Shown one piece after another: positions 27,244-36,968 of a stretch of DNA of 64,000 nucleotides. Source of the DNA: Saprospiraceae bacterium (GTDB lineage: Bacteria > Bacteroidota > Bacteroidia > Chitinophagales > Saprospiraceae). The translations under genes and the position numbers were made by a program. The stretch's first letter is position 1, and each line of letters begins with the position of its first letter. The notes below the pieces were generated by a model. It ran no database searches and was not told the origin of the DNA. It saw only the letters and a program-made list of their open reading frames with translations. The stretch lies in contig JANQPA010000018.1 in NCBI GenBank assembly GCA_028285545.1, positions 124,001-188,000 of the forward strand, in the 5' to 3' direction.

Positions 27244-30200
27244 TTATTCTTCTTCCTTAACGTTTCCGTCTAATTGCTGCAAAAGAACTTCCACTGCTTT
27301 TTTCAGTTGTGGGTCTTCTCCTTTAGCCTTACTATCTGGATTATTTAATACCGTAACATCAGGTACAGCTGGACCGTGTTCCATGTTCTCTCCTGTTGCC
27401 TTAACATACCAGGCTCTATAAGGCATTCTGATAAAAGATCCATCCTTCAATCCATAGCCTCCGGTAGAAATAACAGCACCAAAGGTCGGTTCTCCTACAA
27501 GTGTCCCAATGCCTAAAGTTTTATAAGCATGGGAAAATATTTCTGCATTAGAATAACTGGTATGATTACAAAGGGCTACAGAAGCTTTAGTCCATGAAGA
27601 TAATGGCAAACGTTCACCATAAGGGTAATGTCCTGCAAACTTTTTATTTTCCTTGTCTAAATTTTTGGCAGCGCCTCTTGGAATGGTGTAAGAATGTTGG
27701 CGAACATTTAGAACAGTCATTAACATATCAGTAGTCCATCCTCCACCATTAAATCTTACATCAATTACTATTCCTTCCTTTCCGAGGCCACTGGCAGTCA
27801 ATTCTCTTTCAAAGCGTTCAAAACTAGGCCAATTCATACCCTGGATGTGGATATAACCAAGTCTTCCATTGGAATATTTTTCGGTTAACTCTCTTCTTTG
27901 TTGGACCCATTCTTCATAAAGATTAGTTCTAATACTAGTACTTGGGCGGATTAAAACTTCTCGATTTTGGCCTTCGGCATTCCGAATATCCAGTAATACC
28001 CTTTCATTGGATTGCCCTTCCAAGAGCTCATACAAATTGCTGGTATTGGTAATTTGTTCTCCATTCACAGCACTTATAAATTCTCCAACATTAATCTTAG
28101 AGTCTGTACGATCAGCTGGAGATCCTGGAACTACTCTTTTGATTTCTAGTCCTTGGTCAGATGGTTTTACTTCTATTCCCAAAAGTCCGGAGCGGTCTCT
28201 TTGGGTTTCTTCCGGATTTCCTCCTCTTAAGCCCATATGACTGGCATTAAGCTGACCAAGCATGTCATTAAACATATCCCTAAAATCCTGGGTTGTAGAG
28301 GCAGCCAAAGCTCTTGGACGGTATTGATTTTTTAAAATTTCCCAATCCTGACCATGGAAATTAGGATCATAAAATCCTGCTTTCATGGCTCTCCAGGCAT
28401 CATCAAAAATCTGTTCCCTTTCAGCTCTGTAATCAATTTCCATTTTAGCCTCAAAGCCTAATGTTTTAGGTCGTTTACTTGCTAAATTCAATTTACTAAT
28501 CCTTCCTCCAAATACCCTATTGTAAATATTTTTCCCGCTTTTATCCCATTGTAAATCAAACATGCGGCTTCTGGGAAGTAGTTCTTTTTGTTCACTACCA
28601 TCCCAGTTAATACTGTAGAAAGATGGTGTTCCTTCGGAGCCTTGGCGGCTGCCACTATTACTTGTAAAATAGAAGGTCTTCCCATCCTTGGAAATCATTA
28701 AGTTACCTTCATTACCTGGTAATCTAGAAACCTGCTGCAAGCGGTAATGAATATTTTCAAAATCAATTTCCACCACCATTTCCGATTTTTTATCTTTTTT
28801 AGCAGGCTTTTCTTCTTCATCCTCTTCCCAATCACGTTGAGTCTTTTCCCAATCCTCTTTTTTCAGCCATACAAACCAAATGTCATTATTCTGAGCATTT
28901 CTATTAGATATGAATCCTAATTTACTTCCATCAGCACTCCAAATAGGGCGAGAATCAGATCTAGGATGCATACTTACATTAACAGGGCCAGAACTATTGT
29001 CTACTGCATGAATATAAACCTCTCGATTAAAATCTAAATTAGGCATATCATAAGCCAACCACTTACTATCAGGGCTCCAGCTAACATTTCCTCCAGAATC
29101 CCAACCGTTTTGTAAGATAATTTCATTACTCAAACTTCCATCAGAAGAAATATCAGCAACGATTAATTGCCCTCTACCCCTGGTAAAGCTTATTTTTTTG
29201 CCATCGGGAGAAAGTCTTAAGCTTCCTTCTTCTGAACTGGTATTGGTAAGAGCTATAACTTCCTTTTTGAAAGTCTTATACAAATTTGGCTCATCAGCGT
29301 CAGAAGATTTTAATAAGTAAATGTCATTATTCCCCGTCCGATCAGAAATAAAAATTATGGTACTATCATTCAAAAATGTCATTTGCTGATCCCTTGCTGG
29401 ATGAGCATCTAGTTTAACTGCTCTTGATTTTTCGGAATCTTCTGGCATTAAAAACAAATCTCCTCGTATCCCAAAGGCAACATATTTCCCATTAGGTGAA
29501 ATAGTATATTCACTGGCATTGCTGCGCATAGTCATTTTTTCTACAGGATCAAAACGATAGTCGCCAGTCAAATTAACTTTAACTTCACTTGGGCGTCCCT
29601 TGCCATCAGCATTCATCAGGTAAATGCCCGTTTTACGTTCAAAACTTATCTTTTGTCCATTATGACTAACATCAAAATGACGGATTCCCTCATCTCTGAA
29701 ATTAGTTAGAGGTTTAGCCTTACCAGTGGCGGCACCATTAGAAATGGTCACTGTATGAACATTATATCTTCCATTTTGCGCACTCAGATAATATAATTGG
29801 TTGCTAGCTCCCCAATCAGGCATAATATCCTGACCTTCAAAGTTGGTTATCTGAGTATATTGGTTGGTCTGCATATCATACAACCATATATTTCGATTAG
29901 CAGGACCAACATAAGCCTCTCGATCTACTCGACAGCTCCCTTTGACAAAAGCTACATATCTTCCATCAGGAGAAACAGAAGGAGAAAGCCCTAATGCATC
30001 CATCATACGAAAGGGGGTACCACCTTTGCTACCTATTTGATAAATTTCCTGTTCTCTTTCTACCGCGGCAAAGGAACGTCGAGTAGTAAAGATTATTTGA
30101 TTACTACTTCTCCATTTTACACTACCATCAGTACCCGTGAAATAGGTCAGACGGGAAGGAGTACCTCCATTTGAGGACATAACATATAAATCACTGTTTC

Positions 30201-30456
30201 CATATCTGTTGGATGTGAACAACAATTCCTGTCCGTTTGGACTCCATTGTGGGTTACTTTCATAACTTTCGTGGATGGTTAATCTTCGAGCATCCCCTCC
30301 AGTAGCGGCGACTGTCCAGATATCCCCTTGATAGGAAAAGGATATTTGCTGGCCATCCGGACTTAATGAAGGGAATCTTAAAAGTTGAATATTTGACTGT
30401 GATTCCAACAGGAGGGAAAATAACAGACAAATCAGGATAGATAACTTTAGTTTCAT
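27244..30456 (-). CDS. Tricorn-like S41 protease with TolB-type propeller and PDZ domain
   Basis: 1070 residues with a signal peptide (1-20). The N-terminal half has TolB/WD40-like PD40 repeats (LSPDGQQISFS, VSPDGRYVAFV, SPNGKYVAFG and others, about 25-550). A helical core domain (about 680-760), a PDZ domain (about 765-850) and an S41 peptidase domain (about 870-1045) follow. The catalytic serine lies in TSYSNAEIF (near residue 967), with the substrate-loop FNGGGWTTD and VGEPTFGAVISTGGYG downstream, as in tricorn and C-terminal processing proteases. Bacteroidota proteins of this build are annotated as tricorn-family S41 proteases and should act in the periplasm or at the surface on peptides. 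An acidic/Lys insert (WEEDEEEKPAKKDKK) lies near 540-555. Confidence 0.93.
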   Translation of the reverse strand: MKLKLSILICLLFSLLLESQSNIQLLRFPSLSPDGQQISFSYQGDIWTVAATGGDARRLTIHESYESNPQWSPNGQELLFTSNRYGNSDLYVMSSNGGTPSRLTYFTGTDGSVKWRSSNQIIFTTRRSFAAVEREQEIYQIGSKGGTPFRMMDALGLSPSVSPDGRYVAFVKGSCRVDREAYVGPANRNIWLYDMQTNQYTQITNFEGQDIMPDWGASNQLYYLSAQNGRYNVHTVTISNGAATGKAKPLTNFRDEGIRHFDVSHNGQKISFERKTGIYLMNADGKGRPSEVKVNLTGDYRFDPVEKMTMRSNASEYTISPNGKYVAFGIRGDLFLMPEDSEKSRAVKLDAHPARDQQMTFLNDSTIIFISDRTGNNDIYLLKSSDADEPNLYKTFKKEVIALTNTSSEEGSLRLSPDGKKISFTRGRGQLIVADISSDGSLSNEIILQNGWDSGGNVSWSPDSKWLAYDMPNLDFNREVYIHAVDNSSGPVNVSMHPRSDSRPIWSADGSKLGFISNRNAQNNDIWFVWLKKEDWEKTQRDWEEDEEEKPAKKDKKSEMVVEIDFENIHYRLQQVSRLPGNEGNLMISKDGKTFYFTSNSGSRQGSEGTPSFYSINWDGSEQKELLPRSRMFDLQWDKSGKNIYNRVFGGRISKLNLASKRPKTLGFEAKMEIDYRAEREQIFDDAWRAMKAGFYDPNFHGQDWEILKNQYRPRALAASTTQDFRDMFNDMLGQLNASHMGLRGGNPEETQRDRSGLLGIEVKPSDQGLEIKRVVPGSPADRTDSKINVGEFISAVNGEQITNTSNLYELLEGQSNERVLLDIRNAEGQNREVLIRPSTSIRTNLYEEWVQQRRELTEKYSNGRLGYIHIQGMNWPSFERFERELTASGLGKEGIVIDVRFNGGGWTTDMLMTVLNVRQHSYTIPRGAAKNLDKENKKFAGHYPYGERLPLSSWTKASVALCNHTSYSNAEIFSHAYKTLGIGTLVGEPTFGAVISTGGYGLKDGSFIRMPYRAWYVKATGENMEHGPAVPDVTVLNNPDSKAKGEDPQLKKAVEVLLQQLDGNVKEEE

Positions 30457-30971
30457 GATTGATTAGTTTAATTTTGGTGATCTCCAATTGACAATTAGGT
30501 ATATCTTAAAAAAGACCTCTTATACTTTCTTAATTTAGGAGGTCGATGATAATAAAAAGAGGGTATCCATTGATAAAAAAATGCCTGTTTTAACATCGAT
30601 TTAGGAAATTCCAGACAATTTAAATTTTGCTCTTTGCTGGCCAAATTTCATTTTATTTTGATTTGCTAGATAGAATATATAGATTAAGCATGAAAATTTA
30701 GTTTTTGCTAGGTAAATTTCCTGATTTTGAGATTTTGGGGTAAATTTTAAAAAAAAAGATTTTACAATTTTTTGGTAGGCATACAACTTTTAGAAGCCTA
30801 ATAAATTTATATGATTAAGTTGAATTGTTTGCAGGTTTTAAAAAAATAAACTTAACTTTTGTTTGGGTTTAATCAATTTAAATATTTATTTCCGGTAATA
30901 AAGAATTATCCTTTTTTTACATCGTTAAAGCGTACACCTGTTTAGGTAAGAAATAGAAAAAATGTTTATCA
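30457..30971. other. AT-rich divergent gap, no gene seen
   Basis: 515 bp between the S41 protease and the nuclease-like gene. It is strongly AT-rich with A and T runs. The only ORF of note (61 codons, minus, 30786-30601) has low-complexity composition and no start signal and is not accepted. It presumably holds the two divergent promoters; no clear TTTG-N19-TAnnTTTG pair was found. Confidence 0.6.
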
Positions 30972-31541
30972 ATGCGAAAACTTCCGATAAATATCATGGC
31001 TCTGGCTCAGAATGATACCCAGCAAGGCAGCTATATTGTGCTTTTGAAAGAAGATGGAGGCAATAGAAGGCTTCCGGTTGTTATTGGTGCCTTTGAAGCA
31101 CAAGCCATTGCCGTGGCTATTGAAGGAGTCAATCCCAACCGGCCTCTTACCCATGATTTGGTAAAAAACACTCTGGAACAAATTGGAATTAACCTGAAGG
31201 AGGTCGTCATTTCAGATTTAAGGGATGGAATATTTTTTGCTACTCTTGTTTGCATAGACGTTAATGGTGACACCATTGAAATCGATTCACGAACAAGTGA
31301 TGCCCTTGCCCTCGCTGTGCGTTTTGGTTGTCCTATTTATACCTATGAATTTATTCTTGAAAAAGCAGGAGTTTCCTGGCAAGGAGGTACAAAAGATAAA
31401 CCTCAATCATCCCCGGCAAACAAATCTTCCCTGGCTTCTACCTCTGTAGATCGGCTTGAAGAAATGTTAGAGAAAGCCCTAGCTGATGAAAATTATGAGC
31501 GAGCAGCAGAAATTCGCGACGAGATAAATAAGAGGAAGTGA
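30972..31541 (+). CDS. Bifunctional nuclease family (DUF151) protein with C-terminal UVR motif
   Basis: 189 residues. The BFN/DUF151 domain covers about 5-135: PVVIGAFEAQAIAVAIEG, RPLTHDLVKNTLE and DSRTSDALALAVRFGCPIY are its conserved segments. A UvrB/UvrC-type UVR motif forms the C-terminus (about 155-189, LEEMLEKALADENYERAAEI), an arrangement common in Bacteroidota. BFN proteins from plants and mycobacteria have been described with RNase/DNase activity; the bacterial role is unsettled. It is cytoplasmic. An upstream ATG at 30962 is in another frame, so the start at 30972 is kept. The M24 peptidase follows 72 bp later on the same strand. Confidence 0.9.
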   Translation: MRKLPINIMALAQNDTQQGSYIVLLKEDGGNRRLPVVIGAFEAQAIAVAIEGVNPNRPLTHDLVKNTLEQIGINLKEVVISDLRDGIFFATLVCIDVNGDTIEIDSRTSDALALAVRFGCPIYTYEFILEKAGVSWQGGTKDKPQSSPANKSSLASTSVDRLEEMLEKALADENYERAAEIRDEINKRK

Positions 31542-31613
31542 ATTTTCAATCACCTATTTCAAATCACTTCTCAACTATAAAAAAATTCTCTAACCAAGCA
31601 ATTTACCCTATAT

Positions 31614-33017
31614 ATGTCAAAAGCGCTCCACCTTTTTGATTCTAATATCTACATCGGAAGAAGACAAAAATTAATGGATCAATTTGAGGATGATCTCATC
31701 CTTATTCTTGGTAATGAAAATAGTCCCATTAATTATGAAGACAATTATTACCCATTCCGTCAAGATAGTTCCTTTCTGTATTATGCAGGATTAGGAATGC
31801 CCCACTTTGCTCTACTCTTGGATTCAAGCCAAAACCAAGCCACACTTTTTGGAGAGGATCCTACCATTGATCATATAGTCTGGATGGGACCTCAACCTTC
31901 AGTTAAAGATTTAGCTGCACAGGTTGGAATCCAAGAGACCGAATCTTATTCCAGATTGAAACAAAAAATCGATGAAGCTCAGGCTAAAGGGCAAAAAATA
32001 CATTACCTCCCCCCCTATCGTGGCTTGAATAAAATAAGGCTGAGTCGTCTGCTGGGGATGCACATTGATCAAATCGAAAGCGGATTTTCTCTTCCTTTAG
32101 TCCATGCTGTTATTGCTCAAAGAGAAGTAAAAGGCCCCGAAGAGATTATTGAAATGTCTAAAGCGGTAAGCCTCAGCAAAAGAATGCATGAAGGAGTTAT
32201 GAAATATGCCAGAGCAGGTTTAAAGGAGTCTGATATGGTAGGAATCCTCCATGAAATTGCTTCTGCATCTGATAGTCTGCTTGCTTATACTCCTATCCTT
32301 ACGATCAATGGTCAAACACTCCATAATCACAGTTATCATAACACCATGAAAGAAGGACAATTACTTCTGGGTGATTTTGGCGCCGCTTCCCTAATGCAAT
32401 ATGCAGGTGATATTACCCGTACCTGTCCGGTAAGCAAAAGATTCAGCAAACAACAAAAGGAGATTTACCAAATAGTCCTTGATTCCGAAAACTCAGCCAT
32501 CGCCTCACTAAAACCAGGACTGAGTTTTAAAGAGGTTCACCTAAATGCAGCAAAAAATATTGTGCAAGGATTGAAAGATTTAGGAATTATGAAAGGGGAC
32601 CCTGAGGAGGCAGTTCAGGAAGGTGCTCATGCTCTATTTTTTCCACATGGATTGGGACATATGATCGGTTTAGATGTTCATGATATGGAAGATTTTGGAG
32701 AAAATCATGTTGGCTACGGCTCACACTATTCACGTAGCACCCAATTTGGATTAAAATCACTAAGGTTGGCAAAAGAACTCAAAGAAGGCTTCGTAGCTAC
32801 TGTCGAGCCTGGTATTTATTTTATACCTGAGTTGATTGATCAATGGGAGGCCCGAAAACATTGCGAATCGTTCATCAATTATTCTTCTTTAAATTCATAT
32901 CGCGATTTTGGTGGAATTAGAATAGAGGATGATGTATTAGTCACAAAGGATGGTTTCCAGATATTGGGAGAGCCTATTGCTAAAACCATTGATGAGGTGG
33001 AGGCCTTGAAGGCCTAA
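31614..33017 (+). CDS. pepP: Xaa-Pro aminopeptidase (M24B)
   Basis: 467 residues. An N-terminal aminopeptidase P domain (about 15-150) precedes the pita-bread M24 catalytic domain (about 175-455). The metal ligands are visible as D in GDFGAASL (about 253), D in AGDITRT (about 265), H in FFPHGLGHMIGLDVHDM (about 348), E in TVEPGIYF (about 397) and E in GGIRIEDD (about 438). The enzyme removes the N-terminal residue before proline, using two metal ions, normally Mn. There is no signal peptide, so it is cytoplasmic. The symbol reflects family membership. Confidence 0.93.
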   Translation: MSKALHLFDSNIYIGRRQKLMDQFEDDLILILGNENSPINYEDNYYPFRQDSSFLYYAGLGMPHFALLLDSSQNQATLFGEDPTIDHIVWMGPQPSVKDLAAQVGIQETESYSRLKQKIDEAQAKGQKIHYLPPYRGLNKIRLSRLLGMHIDQIESGFSLPLVHAVIAQREVKGPEEIIEMSKAVSLSKRMHEGVMKYARAGLKESDMVGILHEIASASDSLLAYTPILTINGQTLHNHSYHNTMKEGQLLLGDFGAASLMQYAGDITRTCPVSKRFSKQQKEIYQIVLDSENSAIASLKPGLSFKEVHLNAAKNIVQGLKDLGIMKGDPEEAVQEGAHALFFPHGLGHMIGLDVHDMEDFGENHVGYGSHYSRSTQFGLKSLRLAKELKEGFVATVEPGIYFIPELIDQWEARKHCESFINYSSLNSYRDFGGIRIEDDVLVTKDGFQILGEPIAKTIDEVEALKA

Positions 33018-33142
33018 ATAGATCCTATTATACAATTACCATTTCTTTACCGACCAATGAAAGGCAGCACCCATTGCAAGACATAATAATTAAGTCTATT
33101 TTTGAGTTTCTTCCTTCAAGGTATGGTTGAAATAAAATTACT

Positions 33143-34462
33143 ATGGACCTGAATGATATCATCAAAAGTTTACAAGAAGCACTGACTTTTTCTCCGGAAA
33201 ATATCCCTCTACGATTGCAGCTGGCTGAAATGTTGTCTCAAACAGAATCATATGAACCTGCAGAAGAACAATTTAAAACGATACTAAAAGCTTCTCCAAG
33301 CCATATTAAAGCAAGATTAGGTCTAGCTAAGACCAGTTATTATTTGAAAAAGCATTCTACGGCTATTGTCATACTAGAACAATTATTAGAGGAAGGTCAA
33401 GAAACTAAAGAACTGTTAGTCTATTATAGCCGCGCCTTATTTGAAGAAGGATCCTTTGAAAAATCAGGGGAAATTTATCAAAGAATTATTGATATCGATC
33501 AAAACTATAAGGATGATCAATTAGATGATCAATTTAGAATAAAACAACTTGGATCCGGAGAAATACCCCAACATGAAGAGAACATAACAGATGAAAGGCT
33601 TGAAAAACCAATCATTACTTTTGAGGATGTAGGCGGGATGAATAGAGTAAAAGCAGAGATCGAATTAAAGATCATCAAGCCCTTGGAACACCCAGATCTA
33701 TATAAGGCTTACGGCAAAAAAATTGGAGGAGGGATTTTATTATATGGTCCTCCGGGATGCGGAAAAACACATTTAGCTAGGGCCACTGCCGGTCAGGTCA
33801 ATGCCAAATTCATGAATATTGGCATTAATGACATCCTGGATATGTATCATGGGAATAGTGAGCGCAAACTTCACGAGGTTTTTGAGAAGGCACGAAAAAA
33901 TAAACCCTGTGTACTTTTTTTTGATGAAATTGATGCCCTTGGGGCTAGCCGATCAGATATGCGAAAAACAGTAGGCCGGCATCTGATCAATCAATTTTTA
34001 TCAGAACTGGATGGTATGCAAAGTACTAATGAAGGAATTCTAATTTTGGGGGCCACAAACGCACCCTGGCACCTGGATGCAGCCTTTAGAAGACCTGGGC
34101 GTTTTGACAGAATCATTTTTGTTGCTCCACCTGACCAGGAAAGCAGAGAAAGAATTTTGGCCATCTTATTAAAAGATAAACCAATAGAGAAAATTGATTT
34201 TGCGACGATTGCCAAAAAAACTAAAAAATTTTCAGGTGCGGATCTTCAGGCCCTTATTGATATATGTATCGAAGAAAAATTACAAGACTCATTTAAAACC
34301 GGAATTCCTACTCCCATGACCACAAAAGACCTTCTCAAAGCAAGTAAAAAACTCAAACCTACAACGGAAGAATGGTTTTCTTCAGCTCGAAATTATGCTC
34401 TTTATGCCAATGACTCTGGCCTCTATGATGATATTCTGGACTACCTGAACATATCCAAATAA
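33143..34462 (+). CDS. AAA+ ATPase with N-terminal TPR repeats
   Basis: 439 residues, no signal peptide. About three TPR-like helical repeats occupy residues 5-125. A classical AAA domain (p97/FtsH/Vps4 type) occupies about 155-440: ITFEDVGGMNRVK, Walker A GPPGCGKTH (202-210), Walker B VLFFDEIDAL (with D261/E262), second region of homology GATNAPWHLDAAFRRPGRFDR with two arginines as finger candidates, and GADLQALI. All catalytic positions are present, so it should be an active remodelling ATPase. TPRs replace the usual substrate-binding N-domain, implying protein-partner recognition. It is first in a co-directional set with a TPR membrane protein (6 bp later), an unknown protein and a MACPF protein. 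Confidence 0.88.
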   Translation: MDLNDIIKSLQEALTFSPENIPLRLQLAEMLSQTESYEPAEEQFKTILKASPSHIKARLGLAKTSYYLKKHSTAIVILEQLLEEGQETKELLVYYSRALFEEGSFEKSGEIYQRIIDIDQNYKDDQLDDQFRIKQLGSGEIPQHEENITDERLEKPIITFEDVGGMNRVKAEIELKIIKPLEHPDLYKAYGKKIGGGILLYGPPGCGKTHLARATAGQVNAKFMNIGINDILDMYHGNSERKLHEVFEKARKNKPCVLFFDEIDALGASRSDMRKTVGRHLINQFLSELDGMQSTNEGILILGATNAPWHLDAAFRRPGRFDRIIFVAPPDQESRERILAILLKDKPIEKIDFATIAKKTKKFSGADLQALIDICIEEKLQDSFKTGIPTPMTTKDLLKASKKLKPTTEEWFSSARNYALYANDSGLYDDILDYLNISK

Positions 34463-34468
34463 TTTGAT

Positions 34469-35716
34469 ATGCCAGATATGAATCATTACAGGGCTACCAT
34501 TTTGTTACAACAAAGACGCTACCCGGATGCCGAACGCGAGCTGAGGACAGCTCTGGCTTTAGATCCAGAAAATGCCCATCTCATGCTCCTTCTTGCCATT
34601 TGTTTGATGGAACAAGATAAAATTGATGAAGCTGATCAGGTTATTCAAAGAGCCATTCACGAGGAGCCTGACAATGATTATGCCTTATATATTCAGGCTA
34701 AAGTTAAATTGTACCAGGAGGATTATAAAAAGGCAGAAGAGTTTTTAAGACAAGCCATTCATTTTCAACCAAATGAACCTGATTATTTTGGATTATTAGC
34801 CAGTATTTTTTTACAGAGAAAAAATTTTAAGCTAGCACTTGAATATGCGGAAAAAGGCTTGGCCCTTGAATCAGAAAATATTCTTTGCCTTAATATGAGA
34901 TCTACTGCTCTCCTTAAACTAAAGCGCAAAGACGAGGCTTTTCTAGCTATTGAAAAAGCCCTGGAAAAAGATCCTGAAAATGAATACACACATGTTAATA
35001 TCGGCTGGAGTCAATTGGAAAGGGGTAAGCATAAAGAAGCATTGGTCCATTTTAGTGAGGCACTCCGACTTAACCCAAATTCTGAGGCCGCCAAGTCTGG
35101 TTTGGTTGAAACGATGAAGGCTAAATATTGGTTCTACCGCCAGTTTTTAAAATATGCTTTCTGGATGTCTCGCCTCAGCAGTCGAAATCAATGGGCTTTT
35201 ATTATAGGCTTGTATGTAATTATCAGAATTTTGCGAAGCCTGGCTGATCAAAATGAATTTTTAGGGTTAATAATTGGCCCTATAGTAATTCTTTATCTCA
35301 TCTTTGCATTATCGAGCTGGTTCATCATGCCTTTATCCAATTTGATGCTTCGTTTAAACCCTTATGGCAGATATGCTCTTGACAAGGAAGAAATAATGGC
35401 TTCTAATTTTGTTGGTTTGTCCTTGTCTTTGGCCGTAATAGGTGGAATTTTGGCCGTGGTTACAGGTCATCTTTCTGCTATTGCTCTTTTTATATTTGGA
35501 ATTGTTATGATGATTCCTACCGGTTCCATGTTTAATCCCTCCAAGGAAAGTAAAAAGAAAACCCTCATTCTCTATACCTTAGGACTAGCTGGAATAGGCA
35601 TTATTGGGATTGTCTCCGGTTTATTTAACCCCGCCACCTTTAATATTGTAGCCATACTTTTTGGAATTGGAATATTTGTATATCAGTGGGTGGCCAATGC
35701 TATGAGTATAAAATAA
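34469..35716 (+). CDS. TPR-repeat membrane protein
   Basis: 415 residues. Residues about 1-210 hold five to six TPR units (for example PDYFGLLASIFLQRKNFKLA and EYTHVNIGWSQLERGKHKEA). Residues about 235-415 hold five or six hydrophobic membrane segments (GLYVIIRILR, IGPIVILYLIFALSSWF, VGLSLSLAVIGGILAVV, AIALFIFGIVMMI, LGLAGIGIIGIVSGLF, IVAILFGIGIFVYQW). There is no signal peptide, so the TPRs should face the cytoplasm. The start is 6 bp after the AAA+ stop, which implies translational coupling and a joint function, probably a membrane anchor or adaptor for the ATPase. No specific family was recognised. Confidence 0.82.
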   Translation: MPDMNHYRATILLQQRRYPDAERELRTALALDPENAHLMLLLAICLMEQDKIDEADQVIQRAIHEEPDNDYALYIQAKVKLYQEDYKKAEEFLRQAIHFQPNEPDYFGLLASIFLQRKNFKLALEYAEKGLALESENILCLNMRSTALLKLKRKDEAFLAIEKALEKDPENEYTHVNIGWSQLERGKHKEALVHFSEALRLNPNSEAAKSGLVETMKAKYWFYRQFLKYAFWMSRLSSRNQWAFIIGLYVIIRILRSLADQNEFLGLIIGPIVILYLIFALSSWFIMPLSNLMLRLNPYGRYALDKEEIMASNFVGLSLSLAVIGGILAVVTGHLSAIALFIFGIVMMIPTGSMFNPSKESKKKTLILYTLGLAGIGIIGIVSGLFNPATFNIVAILFGIGIFVYQWVANAMSIK

Positions 35717-35801
35717 GTCACTCATAATTTAAGACATCAGGCGGGTTCTTATTTTTTTATTATATTGAATTAATTTCATATTAATAAAATTTCTAGCCAT
35801 A

Positions 35802-36887
35802 ATGCCTTTCGATAACCCTATTTTTCGCCTACTCAAACAAAATGAATTTGCTATTATTAAAAGCAGATTATCCCTACACCGAAAAATGATTCCCGCTTAT
35901 GAAAAGGCTATTAGAAATTCCCTGAACATCCCAGATTCAGAGAAGAACAGGCGTAGAGAAGGCTCTGACACAAACATGCTTTGGAAGCATGTAGAGACTT
36001 TATTTTCTGCCCCTTATCTTCAAAAAGTAATGTTATCACCCAAAAGTGGCCCTTCTTATGTTAGATCAAAAATCATTCAATTCACTGGCCAAAGTATTGA
36101 AGCTACTGGGCATCTAGACGGTCTACAGGATCTAATGCTGACTTTGATTAAAATTAATTACGCATCAGGGGATTTGTTTAAAGAATCGTATAAAAACTTA
36201 AGCCTAACTGAACTTTTACCAAGAATTGAGGAAAATCTTGAAATACAGGAAGTAATAAAGCCTTTATCTGAGCAACAACGCCGGATCATCTTACATTCGG
36301 AAAAGCTAGCAGGACTTGAAAAGGTAGATACTATTAATGTGTCCTTGATAGAAAAAGAGTTTGCTAACAAAAAATTGGTGGAAGCCCTGCTTAATATGGC
36401 AAGAGAAGGAACACATTCTTCTCTTTCAGAAACAGATTTAGGAACATTATTGGAAAATGAGTGGAAGCAGGCTGTTAGATTTTACCGAAATAATTTCCAT
36501 CCCTATTCACCAATTCCTGAAATTTCTGAGGATTACATCCTAATGCCAGAAAAACCAATTGATGAGAACTATCAAGAAATTCCCCAAGAATTAGAAGATT
36601 ATATTCCAATGCCAGAAATGCCAATTGATGAAGTCGATGCGACTGAGTCAGCTGAAGAAAAGCTCCCTTTAGATGCTAGCAATAGACTAATTGAATTATC
36701 AGAATTGACAAAATCTCGCAGTTTAAAGGAATTGAATGATAAGCTGGAATCCCAAACTGATAAGGAAAAGGAAGAATTTAGAAAAAGCGGGGAAATTTCT
36801 GAATCAGCTCTAAATAATATTCTGGAAAACAGAGAAAAAGAAAGAAAGGAAGAAGATAAAAAGGAGAAAGAAAAGGAAGTAAGATAA
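35802..36887 (+). CDS. Unrecognised soluble protein next to MACPF gene
   Basis: 361 residues, not recognised. There is no signal peptide or membrane segment. The N-terminal part (about 1-235) is predicted mostly helical from composition. A Pro/Glu-rich stretch near 245-280 carries a two-fold repeat (EDYILMPEKPIDE and EDYIPMPEMPIDE). The C-terminal tail (about 295-361) is very rich in Lys and Glu and likely a coiled coil or disordered. It lies 85 bp after the TPR membrane gene and 81 bp before the MACPF gene, same strand. By context it may be a chaperone, adaptor or neutralising partner of the MACPF protein; this is inference only. Confidence 0.75.
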   Translation: MPFDNPIFRLLKQNEFAIIKSRLSLHRKMIPAYEKAIRNSLNIPDSEKNRRREGSDTNMLWKHVETLFSAPYLQKVMLSPKSGPSYVRSKIIQFTGQSIEATGHLDGLQDLMLTLIKINYASGDLFKESYKNLSLTELLPRIEENLEIQEVIKPLSEQQRRIILHSEKLAGLEKVDTINVSLIEKEFANKKLVEALLNMAREGTHSSLSETDLGTLLENEWKQAVRFYRNNFHPYSPIPEISEDYILMPEKPIDENYQEIPQELEDYIPMPEMPIDEVDATESAEEKLPLDASNRLIELSELTKSRSLKELNDKLESQTDKEKEEFRKSGEISESALNNILENREKERKEEDKKEKEKEVR

Positions 36888-36968
36888 ACCGTTTACGAAT
36901 TTTCTGAGATTCACACACCACCCAATAATTATAAACTACTGACGGTCTAACAATTATTAATTTCACCT

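Noticed and set aside
30601..30786. 61-codon minus-strand ORF in the AT-rich gap
   Set aside because: Low-complexity Lys/Phe/Ile composition typical of AT-rich noncoding DNA, no start context and no recognisable motif.
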